Source: Bosea sp. 29B
GTDB taxonomy: Bacteria > Pseudomonadota > Alphaproteobacteria > Rhizobiales > Beijerinckiaceae
Assembly: GCF_902506165.1 (NCBI RefSeq)
Contig: NZ_LR733817.1
Span: 4,927,625 to 4,991,624 of the forward strand
DNA length: 64,000 nt
Direction: 5' to 3'
Part shown: positions 17,324 to 25,823 of the stretch, one piece after another
Layout: each line of letters opens with the position of its first letter
Position numbering within the stretch: the first letter of the stretch is position 1
Program-made: the position numbers and the translations under genes
Notes under the pieces: model-generated
Database searches by the model: none
Seen by the model: only the letters and a program-made list of their open reading frames with translations
Told to the model about the DNA's origin: nothing

Positions 17324-17712
17324 AAACCTACGACGTGATCCCTTTCGGTGAACGGACGTTCCTGCTTCACTTTTGGCCCGTTACAGGCTTCCTGGAGAAA
17401 TTTGACTCCGGACAATGTTACGCCACCGCCTGCAAGATCGTGCTCTCGGACGGTTATGCTGATCAGCATGACTGCATCGTGCGCAGAGAGCGCAGGCTAA
17501 ATTTTGCTAACATACTGGTCGACAGCATCTATGTCCTCGTCAAGTCAGGCCTCGTTGCAGAGGCGCTTTCCGCCGCAGCCTATCAAATGACGCATGTCGG
17601 CAGGGCAATCAGCGAGGCTGAGGCTATAGCTTGGAGAAGAGATCCACCGTCACAAGGCCCTGACATTACGAGCAAAAATAAGAAGCCTGCTGATGACCAC
17701 TTTGGACAATGA
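17320..17712 (+). CDS. Hypothetical protein, lower GC, between two GNAT genes
   Basis: A 130-residue protein that I do not recognise. It begins [20 protein letters not shown], has an internal CYATACKIVLSDGY block and a lysine-rich end, and no signal peptide or membrane segment. The ATG overlaps the previous stop (ATGA) and its own 3' end overlaps the next gene by 20 nt. Codon use differs from its neighbours: many codons end in A or T and the GC content looks clearly lower, suggesting recent acquisition. The tight 4-nt overlap argues it is translated. Confidence 0.6.
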   Translation: MKTYDVIPFGERTFLLHFWPVTGFLEKFDSGQCYATACKIVLSDGYADQHDCIVRRERRLNFANILVDSIYVLVKSGLVAEALSAAAYQMTHVGRAISEAEAIAWRRDPPSQGPDITSKNKKPADDHFGQ

Positions 17713-18175
17713 TATGATCCAGATTCGTCCGGCCCGCCGCGAGGATGTCGCGCGCATCGCCTCCCTGATCATGCTGGGGGCCGCCACGCAGACACGCACG
17801 CTCGCGCAGATCGAGGAGGAGGCGCAGCACCCGGCCTATCTCGCCGCCTTCGAGGAGGTCGATGCCAGCCCTTACAACACGCTCTTCGTCGCCGAACTCG
17901 ATGGCAAGGTGGTCGGCACCTTGCAGCTCACTCTGATCCCGGGCCTGGCCTATCGCGGCCGCAAGCGCGCCAAGCTCGAAAGCGTCCACGTCCATCCGGA
18001 CCTGCGCGGCCGGCGCGTCGGCGAGGCCATGGTCGCCCATGCCGTCGACGTCGCCCGCCAGAAGGGCGCCGGCCTGGTCGAGCTCACCTCGGACAAGACG
18101 CGCGAGGCGGCGCATCGCTTCTATCTTCGCATCGGCTTCAACCAGAGCCATGAAGGCTTCAAGCTGGTGCTGTGA
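17693..18175 (+). CDS. GNAT-family N-acetyltransferase
   Basis: A 160-residue acetyltransferase beginning IQIRPARREDVARIASLI. The acetyl-CoA loop is VHPDLRGRRVGEAMVAHAV, and the C-terminal segment is THR-like (TREAAHRFYLRIGFNQSHEGFKLVL). Two starts are possible: ATG 17693, inside the previous gene and after AAGAAG, or ATG 17714, two bases after the previous stop. The first is listed. It is the last gene of the gatB transcription unit as far as spacing shows. Substrate unknown. Confidence 0.85.
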   Translation: MTTLDNDMIQIRPARREDVARIASLIMLGAATQTRTLAQIEEEAQHPAYLAAFEEVDASPYNTLFVAELDGKVVGTLQLTLIPGLAYRGRKRAKLESVHVHPDLRGRRVGEAMVAHAVDVARQKGAGLVELTSDKTREAAHRFYLRIGFNQSHEGFKLVL

Positions 18176-18293
18176 GCATCCGGCTCTAGCCGCATGCCGC
18201 GCCCGCTTCGGGCGCACGGCCCCGGCGCTTACGCTGGCCGGACCCGCGACCTAGATGTCCTGTTGACCCGCAACAACCCGCGAGGACTGGGAC

Positions 18294-19001
18294 ATGTCAG
18301 CAGTGCAGGGCAAGCCGATCGATCTCCATTACTGGCCGACGCCGAACGGCTGGAAGATCACCATCATGCTCGAGGAGACCGGGCTGCCCTACAATGTCAT
18401 CCCGGTGAACATCGGCAAGGGCGAGCAGTTCAAGCCGGAGTTCCTGGCGATCTCGCCAAACAACCGCATGCCGGCGATCGTCGATCCCGAAGGGCCGGAC
18501 GGCAAGCCGATCTCGGTCTTTGAATCCGGCGCGATCCTGCAATATCTCGGCCGCAAGACCGGGCAGTTCTATCCGAAGGACGAGCGCGGCCGCGTCGCCG
18601 TCGACGAATGGCTGTTCTGGCAGATGGGCGGCTTCGGCCCGATGCTCGGGCAGACCCACCATTTCCGTATCTACGCACCGGAGAAGGTGCCCTACGCGAT
18701 CGACCGCTACACCAACGAGGCCAATCGCCTCTACGGCGTGCTGAACAGGCGCCTCGAAGGCCGCGACTACATCTGCGACGACTATTCGATTGCCGACATG
18801 GCCTGCGTCGGCTGGGCCCGCGGCTGGGAGCGCCAGGGCCAGGACATCAAGCAGTTCCCCAATGTCGGGCGCTGGCTCGACACGGTGCTGGCTCGTCCTG
18901 CCGTGAAGCGCGGCATTGCCGTCGCCGAGGAACTGCGCAACCCGGCCGGCATCTCGACGCCCGAGGAAAAGGCAGTTCTGTTCGGCCAGAAGGCGCGCTG
19001 A
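18294..19001 (+). CDS. Glutathione S-transferase (YfcG/Nu-class-like)
   Basis: A 235-residue GST. The thioredoxin-fold half starts IDLHYWPTPNGWKITIMLEE with the Thr/Asn-x-x-Lys active-site pattern of YfcG/Ure2-like enzymes instead of a catalytic Ser or Tyr, then NNRMPAIVD and FESGAILQYLG, the glutathione-binding ES motif. The all-helical half carries DYSIADMACVGWARGW. YfcG-type proteins act as disulfide-bond reductases with glutathione. A GAGGACTGGG stretch precedes the ATG. It stands alone, 118 nt after the GNAT gene. Confidence 0.9.
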   Translation: MSAVQGKPIDLHYWPTPNGWKITIMLEETGLPYNVIPVNIGKGEQFKPEFLAISPNNRMPAIVDPEGPDGKPISVFESGAILQYLGRKTGQFYPKDERGRVAVDEWLFWQMGGFGPMLGQTHHFRIYAPEKVPYAIDRYTNEANRLYGVLNRRLEGRDYICDDYSIADMACVGWARGWERQGQDIKQFPNVGRWLDTVLARPAVKRGIAVAEELRNPAGISTPEEKAVLFGQKAR

Positions 19002-19007
19002 GTTGAG

Positions 19008-19085
19008 CGTCATGCTCGGGCTTGACCCGAGCATCTCCGGACAAGAGATCCTCGGGTCTGCTCTCCGCTTCGCCCGAGGATGACG
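19008..19085. repeat. Palindromic intergenic repeat (CGTCATGCTCGGGC type), copy 1
   Basis: The 78-bp element runs from CGTCATGCTCGGGCTTGACC to CCCGAGGATGACG. It contains the inner hairpin ATGCTCGGG-CTTGA-CCCGAGCAT and outer arms CGTCAT/ATGACG. A longer copy is at 26656-26763. It sits between two convergent stops (GST and the DUF2147 gene) and may end both transcripts. Confidence 0.9.
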
Positions 19086-19096
19086 CTCCCGAGTAA

Positions 19097-19471
19097 TCAG
19101 TTGCTGCGCGACCACTTCACCGAGCGGCAGATCATCCCGCCGAAGACGCAGCCGGCGGTGGTCAGCGTGTCGCCCGAGAGCGACATCGTGCCGGAATAGG
19201 TTTTGCCGTCCTCCGGGTTGAAGGCGCTGCCGTTCCACTTGCCGGCACTGGCCGGCTTCATGTCGTAGAAGATGCGCTGGCCGACCTTGGCCGGGCCATT
19301 GGCTTCCTTGAGCCAGGAGATCGTGCCGCACATCGCCTCGCCGCATTTGGTGAAGCGCACCTTGGAGGCGCCGGTGTCGCGCAGCCAGGTGCCGGTGACG
19401 TCCTGCGCCGCAGCGGGAACGGCGAGCGCGAGCAGCAGGCCGGCAGCGGTGATGATGGGGCGAATGGCCAT
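19097..19471 (-). CDS. Periplasmic DUF2147 family protein
   Basis: A 124-residue protein with a signal peptide (residues 1-23, ending AAAQD). The mature part follows the DUF2147 pattern: VTGTWLRDTGASKVRFTKCGEAMCGTISWL, then GQRIFYDMKP, WNGSAFNPEDGKTYSGTMSL and TTAGCVFGGMICRSVKW. Four Cys could form two disulfides. The fold is a small lipocalin-like beta barrel. The family has no settled function. The ATG at 19471 has a strong GAGGAGG site. Confidence 0.88.
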   Translation of the reverse strand: MAIRPIITAAGLLLALAVPAAAQDVTGTWLRDTGASKVRFTKCGEAMCGTISWLKEANGPAKVGQRIFYDMKPASAGKWNGSAFNPEDGKTYSGTMSLSGDTLTTAGCVFGGMICRSVKWSRSN

Positions 19472-19834
19472 GGCGTTCCTCCTCGGTGGTGGCGATCTTC
19501 GTCGCTCAGATGGTTCAGATATAAACCATATCCGAAGCCGCGCCGGCTTCCAAGATGGCACTTCATGAAGGCGCGCTCGTCAGGCTGACCTTGGGGCAAG
19601 GTGAATCGCGGGTTGACGCGCCAGTCGCTGCCGGATTTCGATCATATTGAAATCGCTGGTGAATTGGCCGGATGAGTCTGAATCGAATCTTGCTTTAACC
19701 GCTCGTTTGCGACTCGTTGAGCTTCGATTCATCTCAAAATTTAGCGGGTTGTTTTACCGCCCGGCCCGAACCTCTCCTCACAAGCCGCGGCCTCCAAACG
19801 GGCTGGCATCGAAGGAAAACAGGGAGAGTTTGTC
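19472..19834. other. 363-bp intergenic region, promoters only
   Basis: No reading frame with a plausible start or family is seen between the divergent DUF2147 and Sel1-like genes. The central part is AT-richer than its surroundings. It has the inverted repeat GATTTC-N9-GAAATC at 19634-19654, which could be an operator. The 3' end supplies the GGGAGAG ribosome site of the next gene. Confidence 0.5.
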
Positions 19835-20104
19835 ATGGCACGCATGGAAATGAGCGCGATCCCGGCCTCGCTGGCGATCCCGATGGAAGCCTCCGCCGAC
19901 GCTTATTACGAGCTCGGCCTGATGCATGCGTCCGGCCGCTCCGGCCCGGTCGATCTGGTCGCGGCGCAGACCTGGTTCAACGTCGCCTTCGCCAAGGGCT
20001 GCGCCCGCGCCGCCTCGCATCGTTCCGAGCTGGCGCTGGAGATGAGCCGCGACGAGGTCGCCGAGGCGCTGCGCGAGGCCCGCCGGTTCCTGACCCGGCA
20101 CTGA
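19835..20104 (+). CDS. Small Sel1-repeat (TPR-like) protein
   Basis: An 89-residue protein with one Sel1-like repeat: YYELGLMHASGRSGPVDLVA is the first helix and loop, and AQTWFNVAFAKGCARAASHR the second helix, followed by a charged helix (ALEMSRDEVAEALREARRFL). There is no signal peptide. Single-repeat proteins of this size probably act as small adaptors. The ATG at 19835 has GGGAGAG about 7 nt upstream. It converges on a GNAT gene with a 3-nt gap. Function unknown. Confidence 0.75.
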   Translation: MARMEMSAIPASLAIPMEASADAYYELGLMHASGRSGPVDLVAAQTWFNVAFAKGCARAASHRSELALEMSRDEVAEALREARRFLTRH

Positions 20105-20107
20105 ACT

Positions 20108-20650
20108 TCAGCTTCGCAGCCGCGCCATCGTGAGCGCATCGGCATAGGCGCCGGCGCGGAAAGCGTAGGCGCGCAGAAGCCCTTCCGGTTCGAAGCCGAA
20201 CTTGCGGTAGAGCGCGATCGCCACCGCATTGTCCGAGTAGACCGTTAGCTCCAGCCGCTTCAGGCCGAACCAGTTGTCGGCAGCATCGACGAGTTCGCCG
20301 AGCAGCGCCGTGCCGATGCCAGTGCCGTGATGTTCGTCATGCACGCCGATGCCGATATAGGCGACATGTGCCCTTCGGCCGCGATAGCGCTCGAAGCCGG
20401 CTTGGCCGACCAGCTCGCCGTCACGGAACGCGACGATATTGAGCCCATCGGTGTTCGGGTCCTCCAGCCAGCGTCGCGTCACTTCGGACCGTTGATAGGG
20501 CAGGCGCAGGGTTCCGGCGCGAAAGCCAGGCAGGTTGACCAGCGTCGTCAGCGCTTCCAGATCATCGCTGCGCGCGGCTCGGATCAAGAGCCCGTCCGAA
20601 GCAGCGCGATGCCTCGATCGATCGGGCTGCGTGGCGTTTCCAATTGTCAT
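20108..20650 (-). CDS. GNAT-family N-acetyltransferase
   Basis: A 180-residue acetyltransferase. After a variable 20-residue N-terminus it reads LLIRAARSDDLEALTTLV, then IGVHDEHHGTGIGTALLGEL (acetyl-CoA loop) and LELTVYSDNAVAIALYRKFGFEPEGLLRAYAFR, which resembles YhhY/RimJ-like enzymes that act on amino acids or peptides. It may start at a later in-frame codon, because the first 20 residues are not family-conserved. It is a single gene, divergent from ndk. Confidence 0.85.
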   Translation of the reverse strand: MTIGNATQPDRSRHRAASDGLLIRAARSDDLEALTTLVNLPGFRAGTLRLPYQRSEVTRRWLEDPNTDGLNIVAFRDGELVGQAGFERYRGRRAHVAYIGIGVHDEHHGTGIGTALLGELVDAADNWFGLKRLELTVYSDNAVAIALYRKFGFEPEGLLRAYAFRAGAYADALTMARLRS

Positions 20651-20860
20651 ATGTGCTCTCCGAGATGACCGGGAGAGCTGAATTCCATCGAACCCTGCTC
20701 GCCGCGGCAGGGTTTGTGGGGGATGATCGCGGCGCGCCTAGCGCAATGCCGATCCCGCACACCCTTCCAGGTGCGTCGACATCAGGATTACGAGGGCGGT
20801 CGCGGTGATCATGTCGTTGATCATAGCGGCGGATCATGCGCCGACAAGACCGTCGCAGCC

Positions 20861-20889
20861 TTGTGGCCCGGGGAGGGCGCCGCTATAAG
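20861..20889 (+). promoter_or_regulatory. Putative sigma70 promoter of ndk
   Basis: TTGTGG (20861-20866), a 17-bp spacer and TATAAG (20884-20889) form a good housekeeping promoter about 40 nt before the ndk ATG. No other pair in the interval fits as well. This is a sequence-based call only. Confidence 0.55.
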
Positions 20890-20928
20890 CGCGCCGCATT
20901 CCCCGATTTTCCCGCAAGGATCTCAACG

Positions 20929-21351
20929 ATGGCTGTCCAGCGTACCTTCTCCATTCTCAAGCCCGACGCGACGAAGCGCAATCTCACCGGTGCGGTCAAC
21001 GCGGTCATCGAGAAGGCCGGCCTGCGCATCGTCGCGCAGAAGCGCATCCAGATGACCACCGCGCAGGCGCAGACCTTCTACGCCGTCCACAAGGAACGCC
21101 CCTTCTTCGGCGAGCTCGTCGAGTTCATGACCTCGGGCCCGGTCGTCGTGCAGGTTCTCGAAGGCGAGGACGCGATCGCCAAGTACCGTGAAGTGATGGG
21201 CGCGACCAACCCGGCCAATGCCGCCGAGGGCACCGTCCGCAAGCTCTTCGCCCAGTCGGTCGGCGAGAACACCGTGCACGGCTCGGATGCGCCGGAGACC
21301 GCCGCGATCGAGATCGCGCAGTTCTTCGCTGGCAACGAGATCGTCGGCTGA
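20929..21351 (+). CDS. ndk: Nucleoside diphosphate kinase
   Basis: A 140-residue Ndk of canonical length. It transfers the gamma phosphate of ATP to other NDPs through phospho-His117, seen in NTVHGSDA. Further family blocks are [47 protein letters not shown] and [16 protein letters not shown]. The ATG at 20929 is the conserved start. It is monocistronic, with its own promoter and an intrinsic terminator 28 nt after the stop. Confidence 0.97.
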   Translation: MAVQRTFSILKPDATKRNLTGAVNAVIEKAGLRIVAQKRIQMTTAQAQTFYAVHKERPFFGELVEFMTSGPVVVQVLEGEDAIAKYREVMGATNPANAAEGTVRKLFAQSVGENTVHGSDAPETAAIEIAQFFAGNEIVG

Positions 21352-21378
21352 GCCGATAGTCCGTTCTGGAAACAAGAA

Positions 21379-21408
21379 GGGCGGGTCCGCTGGACCCGCC
21401 CTTTTTCT
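21379..21408 (+). terminator. Rho-independent terminator of ndk
   Basis: GGGCGGGTCC-GCT-GGACCCGCCC is a perfect 10-bp stem followed by TTTTTCTTT. It lies between ndk and the convergent mipA-like gene. Confidence 0.9.
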
Positions 21409-21426
21409 TTGCCGGGCTGAAGCGCC

Positions 21427-22251
21427 TCAGAATCCGAGATCGAAGGCGTAGCTCGCCGAGATGCCGAACGTGACGGAATCGCGGTCGCCGAAGGCCTTGA
21501 CGATCGGCGTCTTGGCGGCGTCGCCCATCAGGCGCTTGTACTCGACATAGGCGGTGGTCTGCAGCTTGTCGGACCAGTGATAGGTCGCCTGCGCGATCGC
21601 ACCGACCGAGTGCACGCCGGCGTTGTAGCGCTGTAGCAGCCCGCCGGTGCCCGCGGTCGTGCCGCCGAAATAGGTGCGGACATAGTCGGCGCCGACGATG
21701 GTCATGCGCGGGCCGACGCCGAGCGACCAGGCGCCGATGCGCTGGAACACGTCGACCTTGGCCTCGGCGACCATCGCGTCATGGGCGACGATGCCGCGGC
21801 GCAGGTCGATGCGGGTGCGCAGCCAGGAGGTCGGGTAGAATTCGACGAAGGCGCCGGCCTCGGCACCGAACTTGGTGTCGGGCACGCCCATGATGCGCAG
21901 GGCGACATTGGTGTCGGCCTTGCGCTGCCAGAGCAGGTTGCCGGAGAAGCCGACGCGCCAGGCCTGGCCCGAGAAGAAGCCGATGCTGATCGCGTCGTCT
22001 TCGGAGGTCCACCAGGTGCTCTTGGTGCCGCGCCCCAGCGAGATGATCGGCCGCGGCCGGAAGACGTAGTCGTTCGAGCCGGAATAGTCCGGCTGGTAGC
22101 GCAGGCCGGCGCCCAGCGTCAGATGCCAGTTCTGCACCTGCTCGGGCGAGGTGTACTGCGCATACTGGGAGGACTGTGCCTTCGCCGGCGCGGCCAGCGC
22201 CAGGGACAGGCAGGCGGCCGCGAGGCCGGCAAGGAACGCAACGCAACGCAT
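21427..22251 (-). CDS. MipA/OmpV family outer-membrane protein
   Basis: A 274-residue protein with a signal peptide (residues 1-25, ending AKAQS). The mature part is a beta-barrel with alternating strands: WHLTLGAGLRYQPDYSGSND, FRPRPIISLG, GFSGNLLWQRK, TRIDLRRGIVAHDAMVAEAK, SLGVGPRMTIVGADYVRTYFG and SYAFDLGF. The C-terminal Phe is the usual outer-membrane insertion signal. MipA was described as a murein-hydrolase scaffold and OmpV as an outer-membrane protein; the role in this organism is unknown. It is monocistronic. Confidence 0.88.
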   Translation of the reverse strand: MRCVAFLAGLAAACLSLALAAPAKAQSSQYAQYTSPEQVQNWHLTLGAGLRYQPDYSGSNDYVFRPRPIISLGRGTKSTWWTSEDDAISIGFFSGQAWRVGFSGNLLWQRKADTNVALRIMGVPDTKFGAEAGAFVEFYPTSWLRTRIDLRRGIVAHDAMVAEAKVDVFQRIGAWSLGVGPRMTIVGADYVRTYFGGTTAGTGGLLQRYNAGVHSVGAIAQATYHWSDKLQTTAYVEYKRLMGDAAKTPIVKAFGDRDSVTFGISASYAFDLGF

Positions 22252-22329
22252 CGTCAGAACTCCGGCGCGTGAGCGCCTTGGACTACTCGGATGCGGTCAA
22301 CTTGAATCATTAGTCTTAACCCGGAGTTG

Positions 22330-22360
22330 ACGAGCAGCCGCCTGCGGCATCGCTGCTCGT
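22330..22360. other. Hairpin between mipA-like gene and molybdopterin oxidoreductase
   Basis: ACGAGCAGC (22330-22338) and GCTGCTCGT (22352-22360) form a perfect 9-bp stem around a GC-rich 13-nt loop. It lies upstream of two divergent genes and has no strong T-run, so it is more likely a leader structure or protein site than a terminator. Confidence 0.4.
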
Positions 22361-22477
22361 TTGGCTGATGGCCCGGCCGAATCCCCAGCCGCCGGATAAA
22401 GGCACCTTGCGCCGCCGCCGCAGGACAATGCAACCGCCCCGCTTCCGCCGACCCTGGACCTGTTCTAGGAAGGAGGC

Positions 22478-24568
22478 ATGACAGAGCTTCCCCGTATCGC
22501 GCGCCTGCCTTCGGTCTGCCCGCATGATTGCCCCTCGGCCTGCTCGCTCGAGGTCGAGGTCATCGACGGCAGGACGATCGGCCGTGTCCGCGGCAACAAG
22601 CGCCAGAGCTACACGGACGGTGTGATCTGCGCCAAGGTCGCCCGCTACGCCGAGCGCATCCATCACCCGGACCGGCTGCTGCATCCGCTGCGCCGCACCG
22701 GCCCGAAGGGCTCCGGCGCCTTCGAGCGCATCTCCTGGGACGAGGCACTGGACGAGATCGCCCGGCGTTTCCTTGCGATCGAGGCCGAACACGGCGCCGA
22801 GGCGGTCTGGCCCTATTACTATGCCGGCACCATGGGCCTCGTGATGCGCGACGGCATCAATCGCCTGCGTCACGCCAAGCGCTATTCCGGCCAGTTCTCG
22901 ACGATCTGCACGACGACGGCCTGGACCGGCTTCATCGCCGGTACCGGCCGGCTCGCCGGCCCCGATCCGCGCGAGATGGCCAAGTCGGATTGCGTGGTGA
23001 TCTGGGGCACGAACCCGGTGCACACGCAGGTCAACGTCATGCACCACGCCGTCAAGGCGCGGAAGGAGCGGGGCGCGAAGATCGTCGCGATCGACATCTA
23101 CCGCAACGCCACGCTCGACCAGGCTGATCTCCCGCTCGTGCTCAAGCCCGGCACCGACGGTGCGCTCGCTTGCGCCGTCATGCATGTGCTCTTCCGCGAC
23201 GGCCATGCCGACCGCGACTATCTCGCCCGCTTCGCGGATGCTCCGGAGGAGCTGGAGGCCCATCTTTCCACCCGCACGCCGGAATGGGCGGCGGCGATCA
23301 CCGGCCTCTCAGTCGCCGAGATCGAGGAATTCGCTACCCTTATCGGTACCCGCAAGAAGAGCTTCTTCCGGCTCGGCTACGGCTTTGCCCGCCAGCGCAA
23401 CGGCGTGGTCAATATTCACGCGGCATCGTGCATCCCGACTGTGACCGGCGCCTGGCAATACGAGGGCGGCGGCGCCTTCCACTCGAACAGCGGCATCTAC
23501 AAATGGCGCAAGGGCCTGATCGAGGGCCTCGACAAGATCGACCGCAATGTCCGTCAGCTCGACCAGTCGCAGATTGGCCGCGTCCTCACCGGCGATGCGC
23601 AGGCACTGCGCCAGGGCGGGCCGGTCAAGGCGCTGTTCATCCAGAACACCAATCCGGTCACGGTCGCGCCCGAGCAGGAGCTGGTGAAGCGCGGCTTTGC
23701 CAGCGACGACCTCTTCACCGTCGTGCACGAGCAGTTCATGACCGAGACTGCGCAGATGGCCGACATCGTGCTGCCGGCGACGCAGTTCATGGAGCATGAC
23801 GACCTCTACCAGGGCGGCGGCCACCAGCACATCATGTGGGGCGGCAAGCTCGTCGACCCGCCGGGCGAGTGCCGCTCCAACCATGAGGTGATCTGCGCCC
23901 TGGCGCAGCGCCTCGGCGCCGAGCATCGCGGCTTCGCGATGACCCCGCGCGAGATCGTCGACTGGACCTTGCAGGAAACCGGCCGCGGCACGCTGGAAGA
24001 GCTGGTCGCCAATGATTTCATCGACATCCAGCCGGATTTCGAGACGGCGCATTACCTCAAGGGCTTCGGCTGGCCGGGCGGCAAGTTCCGTTTCAAGCCG
24101 GACTGGACCAAGGTGCCGAACAGCAATGCCGGCCTGGTCGGCCCGCACGAGACACTGCCCTCATTGCCCGATCATTGGGCGGTGATCGAAGCGGCCGACG
24201 CCGAGCATCCGTTCCGGCTCGCCACCAGCCCGGCCCGCAACTTCCTGAATTCGAGCTTCACCGAGACGCCGACCTCGCAGAAGAAGGAGGGCGCGCCGAC
24301 CTTGATGCTGCACCCGGCTGATGCGGCGGCGCTCGGCATCGCCGCAGGCGATCATGTCACCGTCGGCAATCGGCGCGGCTCGGTCGAGCTCGACGCGGTG
24401 CTGTTCGACGGGCTGGTACGCGGTGTTGCCATCGCCGAGTCGATCTGGCCGAACGGCGCCCATCGCGGCGGCCGCGGCATCAACACCATCACCGGCGCCG
24501 ACTCGCCGGCGCCCTATGGCGGCGCCGCCTTCCACGACAACAAGGTCTGGATTCGCAAGGCGGTGTGA
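22478..24568 (+). CDS. Molybdopterin-containing oxidoreductase (DMSO reductase superfamily)
   Basis: A 696-residue catalytic subunit of the BisC/DMSO-reductase superfamily. Cys14, Cys18, Cys22 and Cys51 (CPHDCPSAC ... GVICAKV) form the N-terminal 4Fe-4S site. The molybdopterin-binding domains follow, with VWPYYYAGTMG, CVVIWGTNPVHTQ, a MADIVLPATQFMEHDDLYQGG-type block, and a C-terminal dinucleotide-binding domain (HPADAAALGIAAGDHVTVGN). A Cys in ICTTTAW might be the metal ligand. No Tat signal is seen, so a cytoplasmic site is likely. No electron-transfer subunit is adjacent. The substrate is unknown. It would use molybdate imported by ModABC. Confidence 0.9.
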   Translation: MTELPRIARLPSVCPHDCPSACSLEVEVIDGRTIGRVRGNKRQSYTDGVICAKVARYAERIHHPDRLLHPLRRTGPKGSGAFERISWDEALDEIARRFLAIEAEHGAEAVWPYYYAGTMGLVMRDGINRLRHAKRYSGQFSTICTTTAWTGFIAGTGRLAGPDPREMAKSDCVVIWGTNPVHTQVNVMHHAVKARKERGAKIVAIDIYRNATLDQADLPLVLKPGTDGALACAVMHVLFRDGHADRDYLARFADAPEELEAHLSTRTPEWAAAITGLSVAEIEEFATLIGTRKKSFFRLGYGFARQRNGVVNIHAASCIPTVTGAWQYEGGGAFHSNSGIYKWRKGLIEGLDKIDRNVRQLDQSQIGRVLTGDAQALRQGGPVKALFIQNTNPVTVAPEQELVKRGFASDDLFTVVHEQFMTETAQMADIVLPATQFMEHDDLYQGGGHQHIMWGGKLVDPPGECRSNHEVICALAQRLGAEHRGFAMTPREIVDWTLQETGRGTLEELVANDFIDIQPDFETAHYLKGFGWPGGKFRFKPDWTKVPNSNAGLVGPHETLPSLPDHWAVIEAADAEHPFRLATSPARNFLNSSFTETPTSQKKEGAPTLMLHPADAAALGIAAGDHVTVGNRRGSVELDAVLFDGLVRGVAIAESIWPNGAHRGGRGINTITGADSPAPYGGAAFHDNKVWIRKAV

Positions 24569-24688
24569 CCTTTGCGTCATTGCTTTTTCGCTGGCGCTAT
24601 GGACCATCCGCGCCCGGGCGACGGCATGGCCTGTCAAGGGGAGATTCGGGTCTCCCGGGCTCGGCCGCGGAAACGGACAGTGCGAACA

Positions 24689-25051
24689 ATGATCAAGCGG
24701 CGGGTTGGTGCGGTCCTCTGGGCTGCTGGGTTGTCCTTGTTGGTTTCCGCCGGAGCGGCGCTGGCTGCCGGCAGCACGAGTTCCCTGCCGCCGCCGGACC
24801 CGACGGCGAAGAACCTGACGCCCTACATGATCCAGCTGCGTGCCTTCGACGCCTGCCTGGTCACCCAGTCGCAGCTGATGAGCACGACCCGCGAGGCCGT
24901 GCACACCCCGTGCAGCTGCTACGCAAAGGGCACGGTCAACGCCATGACCAAGGACGAGCTCCAGGCCTTCCGCGACACCGGCTATTTCAACGACTCGGCC
25001 CGCGAGAAGGGCTTCGAGTTCATCGACCGCTGCAAGCTCAAGCGGCCCTGA
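24689..25051 (+). CDS. Small exported four-cysteine protein
   Basis: A 120-residue protein of unknown function. A signal peptide (residues 1-27, ending ALAAG) is followed by a Pro/Ser stretch and a compact helical part. Four Cys are present: Cys56 (FDACLV), Cys75 and Cys77 (PCSCYAKG) and Cys115 (DRCKL), enough for two disulfides. The ATG at 24689 opens the signal peptide; upstream in-frame codons do not. It follows the molybdopterin oxidoreductase by 120 nt on the same strand, so a functional link is possible but unproven. Confidence 0.72.
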   Translation: MIKRRVGAVLWAAGLSLLVSAGAALAAGSTSSLPPPDPTAKNLTPYMIQLRAFDACLVTQSQLMSTTREAVHTPCSCYAKGTVNAMTKDELQAFRDTGYFNDSAREKGFEFIDRCKLKRP

Positions 25052-25063
25052 CAGGACGGCGGC

Positions 25064-25771
25064 CTACGCCGCCTCGTCCTTGAAATAGCGCGAGCGCATG
25101 CGCCCGGCATAGGCGACGAGGTTGGCGTGCTCCTGCAGCGCGCCACGGATCGGCGAGTCGAAGACGTCGCATAGCCCTGCGATCATGAAGGCACCGAGCG
25201 TCGCATCGGCCCCGGATGGATCGGGCCCGGTCAGGTAGGGATTGCCGCCAAGGATTCCGGCGAGCGCGTCGAGCGCCCGCCGCCCCAGCTCCAGCCGCTC
25301 GGCGTCGCTGTGACGGCCGATGCCGTGGCCATGCAGGTTACGGCTGATCCGGCGCTTGATCATCGCGATGACCAGCGGCCGCAGCGGTGCGGGCACGGCG
25401 TCGAAGAAGCGGCGCGGTCCGCGGTCGAAATTGGCAGGATTTGCCCAGCGCTCCTGCACCACCAGCCAGTAGACCTGATCCTCGAGCATCTTCTCGACCG
25501 CCCAGGCCGTGCCGCGCTGCTCGGCTGACAGGCCCTTGTCAAAATCGACCCCGTAATTCCGCTCCAGATACATCCGGATGAAGGTGGTGTCGGGGATTGT
25601 CTTGTCACCGTCGCGGAGCACCGGGAACTTGCCCTTCGGCGCCTTCTGCAGATTGCCGCGTACGCGGCGATAGGGCAGGCCGGACATCTCCATCAGAATG
25701 ATGCCCTTCATGCAGAACGGGCTGGGGTCGGGCTGGCCGAAGGCGGGCCCGAAGACGTGAAGCTCCAGCAT
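25064..25771 (-). CDS. Glutathione S-transferase-like protein
   Basis: A 235-residue GST-fold protein. The thioredoxin half shows SPFCMKGIILMEMSGLPYRR (Cys-x-x-Lys in place of a Ser/Tyr site), KGKFPVLRDGDKTIPDTTFI (cis-Pro and the acidic-Thr glutathione site) and YLERNYGVDF. The helical half has YLTGPDPSGADATLGAFM. Proteins of this kind resemble Tom37/metaxin-related bacterial GSTs. The ATG at 25771 has GAGGAAA upstream. It is divergent from a YafY/WYL regulator, sharing a 123-nt promoter region with a perfect inverted repeat. Confidence 0.85.
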   Translation of the reverse strand: MLELHVFGPAFGQPDPSPFCMKGIILMEMSGLPYRRVRGNLQKAPKGKFPVLRDGDKTIPDTTFIRMYLERNYGVDFDKGLSAEQRGTAWAVEKMLEDQVYWLVVQERWANPANFDRGPRRFFDAVPAPLRPLVIAMIKRRISRNLHGHGIGRHSDAERLELGRRALDALAGILGGNPYLTGPDPSGADATLGAFMIAGLCDVFDSPIRGALQEHANLVAYAGRMRSRYFKDEAA

Positions 25772-25823
25772 GTTTCCTCCCCGACCGATGCATTCGGTAT
25801 GCAGCATGCGCTGCTGCCACGCT

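Noticed and set aside
18176..18293. Hairpin GCGCCCG-CTTCG-type structure before the GST gene as a terminator or riboswitch
   Set aside because: The stem is short, the sequence is GC-rich by chance, and it has no T-run or conserved motif.
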